44,630 bases of DNA from Clostridia bacterium (GCA_017403265.1 JAFQOJ010000058.1:1-44630); one strand, 5' to 3'. Numbered from the stretch's first letter, positions 1 through 6,805 are shown. The notes: generated by a model not told the origin, from the letters alone. Made by a program: numbers and translations.

Positions 1-169
1 AAACGTTGATGATTGGGGTAAGCGCCGCTTGGCATACCTTATCAACGACGAAGCAGAAGGCTACTACGTTTTCTTTAATTTTGAAAGCGAAGCTACCTTC
101 CCCGCAGAATTAGAGCGTATTGCAAAGATTACTGACGGCGTGCTTCGTTTAATGGTTATCAAAAAATAA
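1..169 (+). CDS. rpsF: 30S ribosomal protein S6, C-terminal part (cut by window edge)
   Basis: The frame starting at base 2 runs 55 codons to TAA at 167-169 and encodes the end of ribosomal protein S6, recognisable by the segments WGKRRLAYLI and GYYVFFNFE followed by the short helix before the end. S6 binds 16S rRNA in the platform of the small subunit and pairs there with S18. The order rpsF-ssb-rpsR that follows is the conserved bacterial operon, which supports the call. The N-terminal part and promoter lie outside the window. Confidence 0.95.
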   Translation, partial: NVDDWGKRRLAYLINDEAEGYYVFFNFESEATFPAELERIAKITDGVLRLMVIKK

Positions 170-180
170 GGAGAAACATT

Positions 181-603
181 ATGTTTAACTTGGTTGTTTT
201 AACAGGTCGCTTAACCGCTGACCCCGAACTTAAAACCACTGCAAACGGCATTTCTGTAACTACATTTTCAATAGCTGTTGAGCGTCGTTATCGCTCAGGC
301 GAAGAGCGTCAGGCAGATTTTATAAATATTGTTGCTTGGCGTCAATCCGCTGAATTTATTACAAAATATTTCAAAAAGGGTAATATGATTGGTATTGAAG
401 GTTCTATTCAAACCAGAAGATATGAAGATAAAAACGGCAATAGCCGTACAGCTTTTGAAGTTGTTGCGAACAATGTTCAATTTGTTGAATCTAAAAGAGA
501 TTCAGCACCGTCAACCACGCCCGAGGCTGCTTCCTTTAGCAATGCTGATGTGAATGATTTTGCCGATTTGGGCGATGCAACTGATGATGATTTACCATTC
601 TAA
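181..603 (+). CDS. ssb: Single-stranded DNA-binding protein
   Basis: SSB coats single-stranded DNA in replication, recombination and repair and recruits partner proteins through its tail. The 140-residue product has an N-terminal OB fold starting [11 protein letters not shown], with the family segments [10 protein letters not shown] and [13 protein letters not shown] (residues about 1-105), a short polar linker and an acidic tail ending DDDLPF, the usual partner-docking motif. Length is typical. AAGGAG lies just before the ATG, and the gene sits 11 bases after rpsF and upstream of rpsR, as in most Firmicutes. Confidence 0.97.
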   Translation: MFNLVVLTGRLTADPELKTTANGISVTTFSIAVERRYRSGEERQADFINIVAWRQSAEFITKYFKKGNMIGIEGSIQTRRYEDKNGNSRTAFEVVANNVQFVESKRDSAPSTTPEAASFSNADVNDFADLGDATDDDLPF

Positions 604-638
604 TTTTAAATTTAATTTTAATTAAAGGAGGCTTAACA

Positions 639-881
639 ATGGAAGAAAGAAACGAAAGACCCATGCACAGAAAACCGCGCCGTAAGGTTTGCCACTTCTG
701 TGTTGACCGTGTTGAAGCCATTGACTATAAGGATGTAGCTCGTCTTCGCAAGTTCATTTCTGAACGCGCTAAGATTTTACCTCGCCGCGCTACCGGCACC
801 TGCGCTGCTCATCAGCGCGAATTGACAACCGCTATCAAGCGTGCTCGTCAAATTGCATTACTCCCTTATGTTAATGACTAA
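639..881 (+). CDS. rpsR: 30S ribosomal protein S18
   Basis: Ribosomal protein S18, 80 residues, a partner of S6 in the platform of the small subunit. The N-terminal RRKVCHFC segment, the central [21 protein letters not shown] and the C-terminal [11 protein letters not shown] are family hallmarks. A strong AAAGGAGG ribosome binding site lies before the ATG. It is the last gene of the operon and is followed directly by an intrinsic terminator. Confidence 0.97.
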   Translation: MEERNERPMHRKPRRKVCHFCVDRVEAIDYKDVARLRKFISERAKILPRRATGTCAAHQRELTTAIKRARQIALLPYVND

Positions 882-898
882 TATGTAAGTTGTTACAA

Positions 899-928
899 AA
901 CACTCTGCAGCAATGCAGAGTGTTTTTT
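899..928 (+). terminator. Intrinsic terminator of rpsF-ssb-rpsR
   Basis: Perfect stem CACTCTGCA (901-909) / TGCAGAGTG (914-922) with loop GCAA, followed by six T. It lies 20 bases after rpsR. Confidence 0.93.
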
Positions 929-985
929 ATATGGTGCTTTTAAAAATGCTATATTTAACAAACACAGAAAACTCAAAACAGTATA

Positions 986-1879
986 TCAAGAGTTATAAAG
1001 TTTATATATTAAGTCTTTTTCTGCTAACCATTTTGAAAAGGCAGTGGCACTACCTGCCGCCACTGCAAATTTGAGTGAATCGGCAAAATCGTTGGTTTCG
1101 CAGTAGCGTTTTATAAAACCTGCTATCATAGAATCTCCTGCCGCGACAGTGTTTATAGGGTTGCCTTCAGGTGCTTTTTGAAAATATGTTTTACCGTTAC
1201 TGTTAAGCAAAAAAGCACCAGCAGAGCCAAGAGAAATCATAACATTTTGCGCGCCCATATTTTGAAGCTTCTTGGCATAAATTTCAATATCCTCGTCGGC
1301 GATTTTATCAACACCGAAAAAGTCGCAAAGCTCATCGCGATTAGGCTTTATAAGAAAAGGTTTTGCCAATAAAGCCTGTTTTAAAGGCTCACCTACAGCA
1401 TCAATAACTGTAATAACACTGTCGGGTGCGCTCAAGGCTAATTCTTTGTAAATATCAGCTTTTGCACCTTTTGGAATACTTCCCGAAAGACAAAGCCAGT
1501 CACCGCTTTTTAAATTTTTAATCCTCGTTTTTAGCTTTTCAATTTTATCAGTATCAAGGGTTATTCCGCTACCGTTAAATTCGGTAATTTTACCTGAATT
1601 TAGTTTGAAGTTTATACGGGTTGTATCAGCAACTTCGGTAAAATTGCAGTTGATGCTTTCGGCTTTTAAAAGGTTTTGAAGCTCTTTGCCTGTAAACCCA
1701 CCAATAAAACCTAAAGCGGTTGAAGGGCAACACAAACGGGAAAGCAAAATTGAAATATTAAGCCCTTTTCCACCGGGGACTATATATTCATCTTTGGTAC
1801 GATTAGTTTTACCTTCGCAAATTGTGTCAGTAAAAGCGATATAATCAAGCGACGGATTAAGCGTTACGGTATATATCAT
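986..1879 (-). CDS. PfkB-family sugar kinase, 1-phosphofructokinase/tagatose-6-phosphate kinase type
   Basis: ATP-dependent kinase of the ribokinase/PfkB superfamily, 297 residues, close to the normal length of the LacC/FruK branch, which phosphorylates fructose 1-phosphate or tagatose 6-phosphate. It starts MIYTVTLNPSLDY, has the substrate-binding PGGKGLNIS near residue 37, IKPNRDEL near 177 and the C-terminal signature AAGDSMIAGF near 247 with the catalytic Asp. The usual G before AGD is A here. A GGAG site lies 4-8 bases before the ATG. No PTS permease or DeoR regulator is adjacent, so substrate and symbol are left open. It stands alone between convergent neighbours. Confidence 0.87.
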   Translation of the reverse strand: MIYTVTLNPSLDYIAFTDTICEGKTNRTKDEYIVPGGKGLNISILLSRLCCPSTALGFIGGFTGKELQNLLKAESINCNFTEVADTTRINFKLNSGKITEFNGSGITLDTDKIEKLKTRIKNLKSGDWLCLSGSIPKGAKADIYKELALSAPDSVITVIDAVGEPLKQALLAKPFLIKPNRDELCDFFGVDKIADEDIEIYAKKLQNMGAQNVMISLGSAGAFLLNSNGKTYFQKAPEGNPINTVAAGDSMIAGFIKRYCETNDFADSLKFAVAAGSATAFSKWLAEKDLIYKLYNS

Positions 1880-1918
1880 TTAGTTCTCCTTGAAAGTCAA
1901 AGCTTATTTTCTAAAATA

Positions 1919-1947
1919 ATTATATCGTAAACTTCAAGTCTTTTCAA
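1919..1947 (-). promoter_or_regulatory. Sigma-A-like promoter of the PfkB-family kinase
   Basis: On the minus strand TTGAAA (1947-1942), a 17-base spacer and TATAAT (1924-1919), about 40 bases upstream of the start codon. Confidence 0.7.
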
Positions 1948-1954
1948 TATGTAA

Positions 1955-1981
1955 ATCCTCCGCCATTTATTGACGGAGGAT
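1955..1981 (-). terminator. Hairpin after the first PepSY lipoprotein gene
   Basis: Inverted repeat ATCCTCCG (1955-1962) / CGGAGGAT (1974-1981), 23 bases downstream of the minus-strand PepSY gene. The following T-tract is poor (TTTACAT), so it may be a weak terminator or a stability hairpin. Confidence 0.5.
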
Positions 1982-2004
1982 AAAACCCTTAAGTGTAGTG
2001 AATT

Positions 2005-2400
2005 TTAATCTATAAGCTCGTTTTTGCTGTTACTGATATCGCCTGTGGTGGCGTCTACGTCATAATCGTATTCCTTGCCGTTTGATTCAAATGAAATTTC
2101 GTATACCAATTTTCCGTTTTCGTTATCAAGGTCGATTTCGTAATCAGTGATATCGGTTTCCTTTAAATTTGCGTGCTCTAACGCGATTTCTTTTGCCTTA
2201 TCCTTTGTTATTTTTGCTTCACTTTGGGTATTGCTTTGCTGTGTGGAGTTTGTGTCGCTTTGGTATGACGAATCAGTATTGGTGTCGGGCATCATAGAGC
2301 TTATATCACTGCTGATATCTTCTCCCATTTGTGTTCCACAGCCTGCAAGCATAGCCGAGAAAACAAGAGTACAAAAAGTTGCTAAAATCTTTTTAAACAT
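2005..2400 (-). CDS. PepSY-domain lipoprotein
   Basis: 131-residue predicted lipoprotein. An N-terminal signal peptide ends in the lipobox LAGC (Cys21), so it should be exported and lipid-anchored on the outer face of the membrane. A Ser/Asp/Gln-rich linker (about 25-65) leads to one C-terminal PepSY repeat that includes DKAKEIALEHA, EIDLDNENGKLVYEISFE and DYDVDATTGDI. PepSY domains occur in peptidase propeptides and many small exported proteins and are thought to bind or inhibit peptidases. The actual partner is not evident. It shares signal type, linker style and PepSY repeat with the next gene to the right, so the pair probably arose by duplication. Confidence 0.85.
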   Translation of the reverse strand: MFKKILATFCTLVFSAMLAGCGTQMGEDISSDISSMMPDTNTDSSYQSDTNSTQQSNTQSEAKITKDKAKEIALEHANLKETDITDYEIDLDNENGKLVYEISFESNGKEYDYDVDATTGDISNSKNELID

Positions 2401-2486
2401 AAATATTACTCCTTAAATTCAAATTTGAGCAATATTATTATGGACAATAATTTTAAAAATATAACAAATTTTTGTAATTAAGAATT

Positions 2487-2512
2487 AAAAAACTCCCCGA
2501 AGGGAGTTTTTT
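2487..2512 (-). terminator. Bidirectional-type intrinsic terminator after the two-PepSY gene
   Basis: Stem AAAACTCCC (2489-2497) / GGGAGTTTT (2502-2510), loop CGAA. On the minus strand it is followed by a U run, just 3' of the gene ending at 2516. Confidence 0.88.
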
Positions 2513-2515
2513 GAG

Positions 2516-3253
2516 TTAGTCGTCTATATCCTTTTCACTTTCAAGGATTTTGCCATTTTCGGCATTTATTGTGTAGTCATATTCAACATAGCCTACATTA
2601 AAGGAAATTTCATACTTCCAGATGCCGTCATCTTTTTCAAGTTCAATTTCATAGCGGGATATATCAGCAGCCTTTACGCCTGCGTGGCTCAAAGCGGTGC
2701 TTTTTGCTTTTGATTTTGAAATTTTTGCTTCGCTTGAAGTAACATTAGGCTTTTCAACCGATATGATTTTTCCGCTTGAGGCATTTATTTCATAATCATA
2801 ATCTCTACCTTCATATTCGAACGATACATCGTAATGCAATACACCGTTATCGCGGTCTAGTTCAATTTCATAATCATAGATTTGCGATTCTTTAAGTTGA
2901 GCATCCTTAAGGGCTATTTCTTTAGCCTTGGATTTTGAGATATTATCGCTTGAAGAAGTGGACTTTGAAGATGTTTCTTTGGAAGCGGTGGATTCTTCTT
3001 TTTTATTAGTGTCTACCCTTGAAGCTTCAGAGGAGGCAATACTTGTGTTAACAGAAGACTCTGATGTGCTTTCAACCTTTGCTTCTTCCTTTTGTGTTGT
3101 TTCTTCCTTTGAAACAGTTTCATTAGTAACTGCCGTTTCAGAAGAGCCGTCACCGGTGTGGATATGAATTTCGGGTACGCAAGCTGTAAGAGCCAATGCT
3201 AATAAGAGGGTGAGGGATAATGCAAATAATTGTTTAATGAGTTTATTTTTCAT
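2516..3253 (-). CDS. Lipoprotein with two PepSY domains
   Basis: 245-residue predicted lipoprotein. The start is placed at the ATG at 3253 because AAAGGAGGC lies 8 bases upstream and the signal peptide begins there; a longer frame to 3367 adds 38 residues of non-signal sequence. The signal peptide ends LTAC (lipobox). A long Ser/Thr/Glu/Lys-rich linker (about 30-100) is followed by two PepSY repeats (about 103-170 and 177-245), each with a KSKAKxxAL helix, a YEIELxxDxG strand and YDYxINAxxGKI. The linker looks like a cell-wall spacer. Function is probably peptidase inhibition or sensing outside the membrane, by family only. Confidence 0.85.
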   Translation of the reverse strand: MKNKLIKQLFALSLTLLLALALTACVPEIHIHTGDGSSETAVTNETVSKEETTQKEEAKVESTSESSVNTSIASSEASRVDTNKKEESTASKETSSKSTSSSDNISKSKAKEIALKDAQLKESQIYDYEIELDRDNGVLHYDVSFEYEGRDYDYEINASSGKIISVEKPNVTSSEAKISKSKAKSTALSHAGVKAADISRYEIELEKDDGIWKYEISFNVGYVEYDYTINAENGKILESEKDIDD

Positions 3254-3299
3254 AACTGTAAGCCTCCTTTGATGTTTGGCTTTGTTTTTATCATATACA

Positions 3300-3328
3300 A
3301 AACGGACGGATAGTATATCCGCCCGTTT
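3300..3328 (-). terminator. Terminator of the perR-rubrerythrin transcript
   Basis: Arms 3300-3311 and 3317-3328 form a 12 bp stem. In minus-strand RNA the single irregular pair is G-U, but in plus-strand RNA it would be A-C, so the hairpin favours minus-strand transcription. A short UUUUGUAU tail follows. It lies about 50 bases 3' of the rubrerythrin gene. Confidence 0.65.
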
Positions 3329-3377
3329 GATTTGTTTAATAGATGGGCGGCTAATATTGGTCGCCAAACATTATTAT

Positions 3378-3920
3378 TTATTTAAAATATCTATTTAGTA
3401 ATCCTTCAAAAGCCTTGCCGTGACGAGCCTCATCACGTGCCATTTCGTGAACGGTGTCGTGAATAGCGTCAAGGCCTAATTCTTTAGCTTTTTTAGCAAG
3501 CTCAAATTTGCCGAGAGTTGCACCGTTTTCAGCATCGATACGCATTTCAAGGTTTTTCTTTGTACTATCGGTTACAACTTCGCCTAAAAGCTCTGCAAAT
3601 TTTGCAGCATGCTCAGCTTCTTCATAAGCGGCTTTTTCCCAATAAAGACCAATTTCGGGATAACCTTCTCTATGAGCAACGCGAGCCATAGCAAGATACA
3701 TACCTACTTCACAGCATTCGCCGTTGAAGTTTTCGCGAAGACCGTCGATAATGCTTTGGTCAACGCCTTGTGCAACGCCTACAACGTGCTCAGCAGCCCA
3801 AGTTTTTTCGCCTGCTTGCTCTTGGAATTTAGAAGCGGGAGCGTGGCAGATGGGACATTCATCGGGAGCGGAATCTCCTTCGTGGGTGTAACCGCAGATA
3901 AGACATACATACTTTTTCAT
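3378..3920 (-). CDS. Reverse rubrerythrin (rubredoxin domain first)
   Basis: NADH-peroxidase-type protein that detoxifies H2O2 (and O2) in anaerobes. The 180-residue product has an N-terminal rubredoxin-like iron site (CLICGYTH and CPICHAP, within residues 4-28), then a ferritin-like four-helix di-iron domain with [25 protein letters not shown] and [13 protein letters not shown]. This order is that of clostridial reverse rubrerythrin, opposite to classical Rbr. The start is set at the second ATG (3920): the longer reading from 3935 contains GGAGG inside its own first codons, and that GGAGG is well spaced for 3920. It is co-transcribed 19 bases after the PerR-like gene, matching peroxide-inducible control. 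Confidence 0.92.
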   Translation of the reverse strand: MKKYVCLICGYTHEGDSAPDECPICHAPASKFQEQAGEKTWAAEHVVGVAQGVDQSIIDGLRENFNGECCEVGMYLAMARVAHREGYPEIGLYWEKAAYEEAEHAAKFAELLGEVVTDSTKKNLEMRIDAENGATLGKFELAKKAKELGLDAIHDTVHEMARDEARHGKAFEGLLNRYFK

Positions 3921-3939
3921 TTTGTTTTCCTCCATAGAT

Positions 3940-4320
3940 TTAATTGATTTTTTTGTTACAGTTTTTGCAGATACCGTACGCTACATAAATTGTTGTGTCG
4001 GTTTTGAATCCGCTTTCATTGGCTACTTTTGAAATATAATCGGATTTAAGACTTTGGTCGAAAATTTTCTCGCACTCTTTACAGTATAAGTGAAGATGAG
4101 GAGAAATATCACCGTCAAAATGTTCAAACCCGTCGCCTACTTCAATTTGTAATATCTCGCCGTCGGCAGTAAGACCTGATAAATTGCGGTAAACTGTGCC
4201 AAGTCTAATATTTGGTATCCTTTCGCGGACCTTTTCGTAAATCCAATTTGCTGTGGGGTGGGTATCTGTTGAGCGTAGAACTTCTAATATTGCTTCACGC
4301 TGTTTTGAGTAGTGCTTCAT
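3940..4320 (-). CDS. perR: Fur-family peroxide-responsive repressor (PerR-like)
   Basis: 126-residue Fur-superfamily regulator: winged helix at the N-terminus ([26 protein letters not shown], then [12 protein letters not shown]), followed by the metal-binding dimerisation domain with [16 protein letters not shown] and CKNCNKK, two CxxC pairs for the structural zinc. PerR-type proteins sense H2O2 by oxidation of iron-ligating histidines. The assignment to PerR rather than Fur or Zur rests on the rubrerythrin next door and on the 6-1-6 palindromes AGTAAT-N-ATTACT overlapping both upstream promoters, which imply autoregulation. Confidence 0.85.
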   Translation of the reverse strand: MKHYSKQREAILEVLRSTDTHPTANWIYEKVRERIPNIRLGTVYRNLSGLTADGEILQIEVGDGFEHFDGDISPHLHLYCKECEKIFDQSLKSDYISKVANESGFKTDTTIYVAYGICKNCNKKIN

Positions 4321-4337
4321 TTAATCACCCCTAAATC

Positions 4338-4383
4338 AGTAATGATTACTATTTTATTATAACCATTTTTTTCCATTTGTCAA
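4338..4383 (-). promoter_or_regulatory. Proximal perR promoter with PerR-like operator
   Basis: On the minus strand TTGACA (4383-4378), 16-base spacer, TATAAT (4361-4356), then the palindrome AGTAATCATTACT (4350-4338) covering the expected transcription start. This resembles a PerR/Fur box, and repression by blocking initiation is implied. Confidence 0.85.
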
Positions 4384-4428
4384 TACCTTTTTTAAAATTT
4401 TTAATTTTTCGGGGGTATTTTCAAAAGT

Positions 4429-4475
4429 AGTAATGATTACTGTTTTTATTATACATATAATTATTTGTTTGTCAA
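4429..4475 (-). promoter_or_regulatory. Distal perR promoter with identical operator
   Basis: A second module 92 bases upstream of the first: TTGACA (4475-4470), 16-base spacer, TATAAT (4453-4448), and the same 13-base operator (4441-4429). Elements and spacing match the proximal copy, so it looks like a tandem duplication of a promoter-operator unit. Confidence 0.82.
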
Positions 4476-4503
4476 TAGTTTTTTAAAAAAATTTTTTGAA
4501 AAT

Positions 4504-4531
4504 AAAAAAAGCCTTCTCCAGAAAGAGAAGG
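4504..4531 (-). terminator. Intrinsic terminator of the small lipoprotein gene
   Basis: Stem CCTTCTC (4512-4518) / GAGAAGG (4525-4531). On the minus strand it is followed by CTTTTTTT. It separates the lipoprotein transcript from the distal perR promoter. Confidence 0.88.
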
Positions 4532-4570
4532 TGGCACAGCAACGCTGTGATGAATGAAGCGTTATTATTT

Positions 4571-4990
4571 TTAGGTTATTAAAATATTATCAATCAACTT
4601 GACTTTGAAAATAATCTCCCATAAGGCTTTGTTGCCATTATAGCGACCTTTATTTTCAATGACAGTAATGTGCGTAGATGTTTTGTAACCGTCACTTAAA
4701 GTGACCGAGGCCGAACCGTAGCCGATATCATTCCATTCGTCAATTTCGGTGACGGTGGCATTTACTTTGATTGTTTCTGTAGTATCAAGCGGAACTGTCC
4801 ATTCTTCACCGTCGGCAATTGTCCTACCGTTACAGGTGTAACTCTTTTTCCAGTCATTACCTACCGAATGGTTATAGATTAATTTAGCTACAATAGAAAC
4901 TTCGTATACAGCGTGAGTATAATTTCTTTGGCAGCTGGAAAAAGAGATCAGTGTCGCAACCATACACAGAAACGCAATGCTTTTTCGCAT
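4571..4990 (-). CDS. Small predicted lipoprotein of unknown function
   Basis: 139 residues. A signal peptide (MRKSIAFLCMVATLISF) ends in the lipobox FSSC at residue 20, so the mature protein should be membrane-anchored outside the cell. The rest alternates beta-strand-like segments (AVYEVSIVAKLIY, TIKVNATVTEID, SASVTLSDGYKTST, ALWEIIFKVKLID), suggesting a small beta-sandwich. I do not recognise the family. GAGGTG precedes the ATG. The gene sits alone downstream of a structured leader RNA whose terminator ends about 16 bases before the start codon, so its expression is probably set by antitermination. Confidence 0.75.
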   Translation of the reverse strand: MRKSIAFLCMVATLISFSSCQRNYTHAVYEVSIVAKLIYNHSVGNDWKKSYTCNGRTIADGEEWTVPLDTTETIKVNATVTEIDEWNDIGYGSASVTLSDGYKTSTHITVIENKGRYNGNKALWEIIFKVKLIDNILIT

Positions 4991-5005
4991 AGCTTTTCAC
5001 CTCAA

Positions 5006-5162
5006 TAAAAAAGCACACCCCGAAGAGTGTGCCGAAAAAGTGTCTCCTCGGTATAGTTGCGACACCAACCGAATCTTTCCAACGAAAAGGGAAGAGGAAA
5101 ACACCTTTTACTAAGGTATTATCCCTTTCGTTGAAAAACTTATTCAATTGGTGTCGCAAGAG
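5006..5162 (-). promoter_or_regulatory. Structured leader RNA with terminator/antiterminator, copy 1
   Basis: Untranslated leader of the lipoprotein gene. Read on the minus strand: a 12 bp closing helix (5159-5148 with 5068-5057, perfect, TTGCGACACCAA); an inner helix CAACGAAAGGGA with TCCCTTTTCGTTG; an apical hairpin AAUACCUU..AAGGUGUU (5120-5100); then CCGAGGAG, which can pair either with CUUUUUCGG just downstream or, over 8 bp, with CUCUUCGG inside the terminator (stem about 5031-5012, then U6). It contains no ATG. The same architecture and conserved blocks recur at 11963-12120. The family is not recognised. This entry also covers most of the 323 bases without a larger gene between 4991 and 5313; the rest is the promoter and an upstream terminator. 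Confidence 0.8.
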
Positions 5163-5163
5163 T

Positions 5164-5192
5164 ATTTTATCATACTTTACAGGAAATGTAAA
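5164..5192 (-). promoter_or_regulatory. Sigma-A-like promoter of leader RNA copy 1
   Basis: On the minus strand TTTACA (5192-5187), 17-base spacer, TAAAAT (5169-5164). The start falls about 7 bases later, at the first bases of the closing helix of the leader RNA. Confidence 0.78.
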
Positions 5193-5275
5193 GTAATTAT
5201 TGAGGAAAATCTGCCTTAGGAAATGATAGTGTATATATAACATTTTATCATTGAAATAAAGTATAGTCAGTAGGG

Positions 5276-5308
5276 TATAAAAAAGCACCGCATTTTTTGC
5301 GGTGCTTT
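5276..5308 (-). terminator. Intrinsic terminator of the oadB transcript
   Basis: Stem AAAGCACCGCA (5282-5292) / TGCGGTGCTTT (5298-5308). On the minus strand it continues into a U run. It lies 6 bases after the small OadG-like gene. Confidence 0.93.
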
Positions 5309-5313
5309 GAGTA

Positions 5314-5451
5314 TTACTTTTTCGAGAAAATTTTATTAAGAATTATTGTAGCTATTACTATAATGCCTATTACAATAAATATTGCTATCATTCCTGAAAG
5401 CATATATTTTAAATTATCTACGAAAGCCATTGGATTAAAACCACTAAACAT
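5314..5451 (-). CDS. Small single-span membrane protein, OadG-related
   Basis: 45-residue peptide MFSGFNPMAFVDN... ending in KIFSKK, with one transmembrane helix (about residues 17-40, rich in Ile/Val/Ala) and a basic C-terminus. AGGAGG is ideally placed before the ATG (TAGGAGGTAAATTATG). It begins 11 bases after the oadB-like gene and ends just before the terminator, so it belongs to that transcript. Size, position and sequence style match the short gamma-like (OadG-related) subunits that accompany sodium-pumping decarboxylase beta subunits, where the gamma subunit helps assemble the complex. It is much shorter than classical OadG and lacks its zinc-binding tail. Confidence 0.8.
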   Translation of the reverse strand: MFSGFNPMAFVDNLKYMLSGMIAIFIVIGIIVIATIILNKIFSKK

Positions 5452-5461
5452 AATTTACCTC

Positions 5462-6616
5462 CTACATAAAGAAGTTAAGGATAAGACCGCCTGCTATAAC
5501 CGAAGCGATTTGTCCCGAAACATTTACGCCGATAGACTGCATAAGCAGGAAGTTTTGGGGGTCTTCCTTAAGCCCCATCTTATGAACAACACGGCCTGAC
5601 ATTGGGAAAGCAGAGATACCTGCAGCGCCTATCATGGGGTTGATTTTCTTATCTTTTGGTAAGAATAGGTTAATAAGTTTTGCGAACATAACACCGCCTG
5701 CGGTATCAAAAATAAATGCAAACAAGCCAAGACCTAAGATAAGAAGTGTGTCAAGCTGTAAGAATTTGCTTGCTTCCATCTGAACAGCAATGGTAATACC
5801 AAGGAATATAGTAATAAGGTTTGCAAGCACCTTTTGTGCTGTTTCCGAAAGTGAGTTTAAAACACCGCATTCGCGAATAAGGTTACCGAACATCAAAAAG
5901 CCGATAAGAGAAACCGATTCGGGAGCAACTACACCTGCAATAGCGGTAATAATGATGGGGAATAAAATTTTTGTAAGCTTGGAAACTTCCTTAGCCTGAT
6001 AAGGCATTCTGATAAGGCGTTCCTTTTTGGTAGTAAGAGCCTTGATAACAGGAGGCTGAATGATGGGCACCAATGCCATATAGGAGTAAGCAGCAACCAT
6101 TATAGCGCCTGTAATACGGCTGTCAGAGCCTAAAAGCTTATTTGCAACAACTATAGCGGTAGGACCGTCTGCCGCACCGATAATACCGATAGAAGCCGCC
6201 TCTTCTGTTCCAAAGAAGATTGAAGCCAAGCAGAAGGTAAAGAATATACCAAACTGAGCCGCCGCACCGAAAAGCATAAGCTTAGGGTTGGTAAGCAATG
6301 GACCGAAGTCAATCATAGCGCCTATACCTATAAACAGTATAAGGGGGAAGAGCTCATTTGCAATACCTGCGTTAAAAAGTGTTGTAAGCGCACCTTCTTC
6401 ACCGATTGCGCCTGAGAAGGGGATGTTAACTAGAATTGTACCGAAGCCCATCGGTAAAAGAAGAGTAGGTTCCATATCGTGACGGATTGCAAGATAAATT
6501 AAAATTCCGCCGATAACCCACATTACGAGATACTTCCAACCGCCGCTAGCAGCAAAAGCGGAAACATTTTCCACAAGGACGCCAAGCTCGCTTAATGTTT
6601 CTTGGATGAATGTCAT
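5462..6616 (-). CDS. Sodium-pumping decarboxylase beta subunit (OadB/MmdB/GcdB family)
   Basis: 384-residue polytopic membrane protein of the family that couples decarboxylation of a carboxybiotin intermediate to export of Na+. Family motifs: GIGAMIDFGPLLTNP (about residue 96), GAADGPTAIVVANKL (about 147, ion-binding region), SAFPMSGRVVHKMG (about 337), and QSIGVNVSGQIASVIAGG near the C-terminus. Length fits the short OadB/MmdB form. No carboxyltransferase alpha subunit or biotin carrier is in the window, so the substrate (oxaloacetate, methylmalonyl-CoA or glutaconyl-CoA) is undetermined. AGGTG precedes the ATG. The long leader contains a yybP-ykoY-like riboswitch and terminator, an unexpected control for this family. 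Confidence 0.93.
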   Translation of the reverse strand: MTFIQETLSELGVLVENVSAFAASGGWKYLVMWVIGGILIYLAIRHDMEPTLLLPMGFGTILVNIPFSGAIGEEGALTTLFNAGIANELFPLILFIGIGAMIDFGPLLTNPKLMLFGAAAQFGIFFTFCLASIFFGTEEAASIGIIGAADGPTAIVVANKLLGSDSRITGAIMVAAYSYMALVPIIQPPVIKALTTKKERLIRMPYQAKEVSKLTKILFPIIITAIAGVVAPESVSLIGFLMFGNLIRECGVLNSLSETAQKVLANLITIFLGITIAVQMEASKFLQLDTLLILGLGLFAFIFDTAGGVMFAKLINLFLPKDKKINPMIGAAGISAFPMSGRVVHKMGLKEDPQNFLLMQSIGVNVSGQIASVIAGGLILNFFM

Positions 6617-6647
6617 AAATTTTACACCTTTCTTTTGTTTTTGGGAA

Positions 6648-6763
6648 TAAAAAAGACTCTTACCGCAAGCACGGTAAAAGTCTCGTTATTTAATGCAAAT
6701 CGCGGGCAAAAGCCGTAATGACGCAAAATGCAACGCGTGACCGCGCTAACTACTCCCTAATAC
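6648..6763 (-). promoter_or_regulatory. Probable yybP-ykoY (manganese) riboswitch with terminator
   Basis: On the minus strand: P1 5' strand GUAUUAG (6763-6757), the conserved loop GGAGUAG, P2 around GCGCGGUCACGCG, then a P3 arm with GUCAUUAC, an inner hairpin GGCUUUUGCC and a single bulged C before GCGAUUUGC, then CGAGA and the P1 3' strand CUUUUAC (6680-6674). Loop sequences and order match the yybP-ykoY Mn2+ class as I remember it from the Lactococcus element. The P1 3' strand is also part of the 5' arm of a terminator (6655-6665 / 6672-6682, then U6), so ligand binding should switch transcription on. P1 carries two U-U mismatches, which keeps confidence below certainty. Confidence 0.78.
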
Positions 6764-6769
6764 TAGAAA

Positions 6770-6798
6770 ATAATACCACATTTGTAATAAGGTTGCAA
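6770..6798 (-). promoter_or_regulatory. Sigma-A-like promoter of the oadB leader
   Basis: On the minus strand TTGCAA (6798-6793), 17-base spacer, extended -10 TGG-TATTAT (hexamer 6775-6770). The start falls just before the riboswitch P1. Confidence 0.78.
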
Positions 6799-6805
6799 GT
6801 GAAAA

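Noticed and set aside
3254-3367. 38-residue N-terminal extension of the two-PepSY lipoprotein
   Set aside because: It would bury the signal peptide and spans a terminator hairpin; a strong binding site fits the internal ATG.
3921-3935. Longer start for rubrerythrin
   Set aside because: The extra codons contain the GGAGG that serves the downstream ATG, so they are untranslated leader.
5006-5162. T-box or other known riboswitch identity for the leader RNA pair
   Set aside because: No T-box UGG-containing core, no lysine, SAM, purine, glycine, c-di-GMP or cobalamin core was found by eye in either copy, so the family is left open.
4884-5288. 134-codon open frame on the minus strand across the lipoprotein start and leader RNA
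   Set aside because: It runs through a promoter, a structured RNA and a terminator, overlaps the lipoprotein gene in another frame and has no binding site or recognisable sequence.
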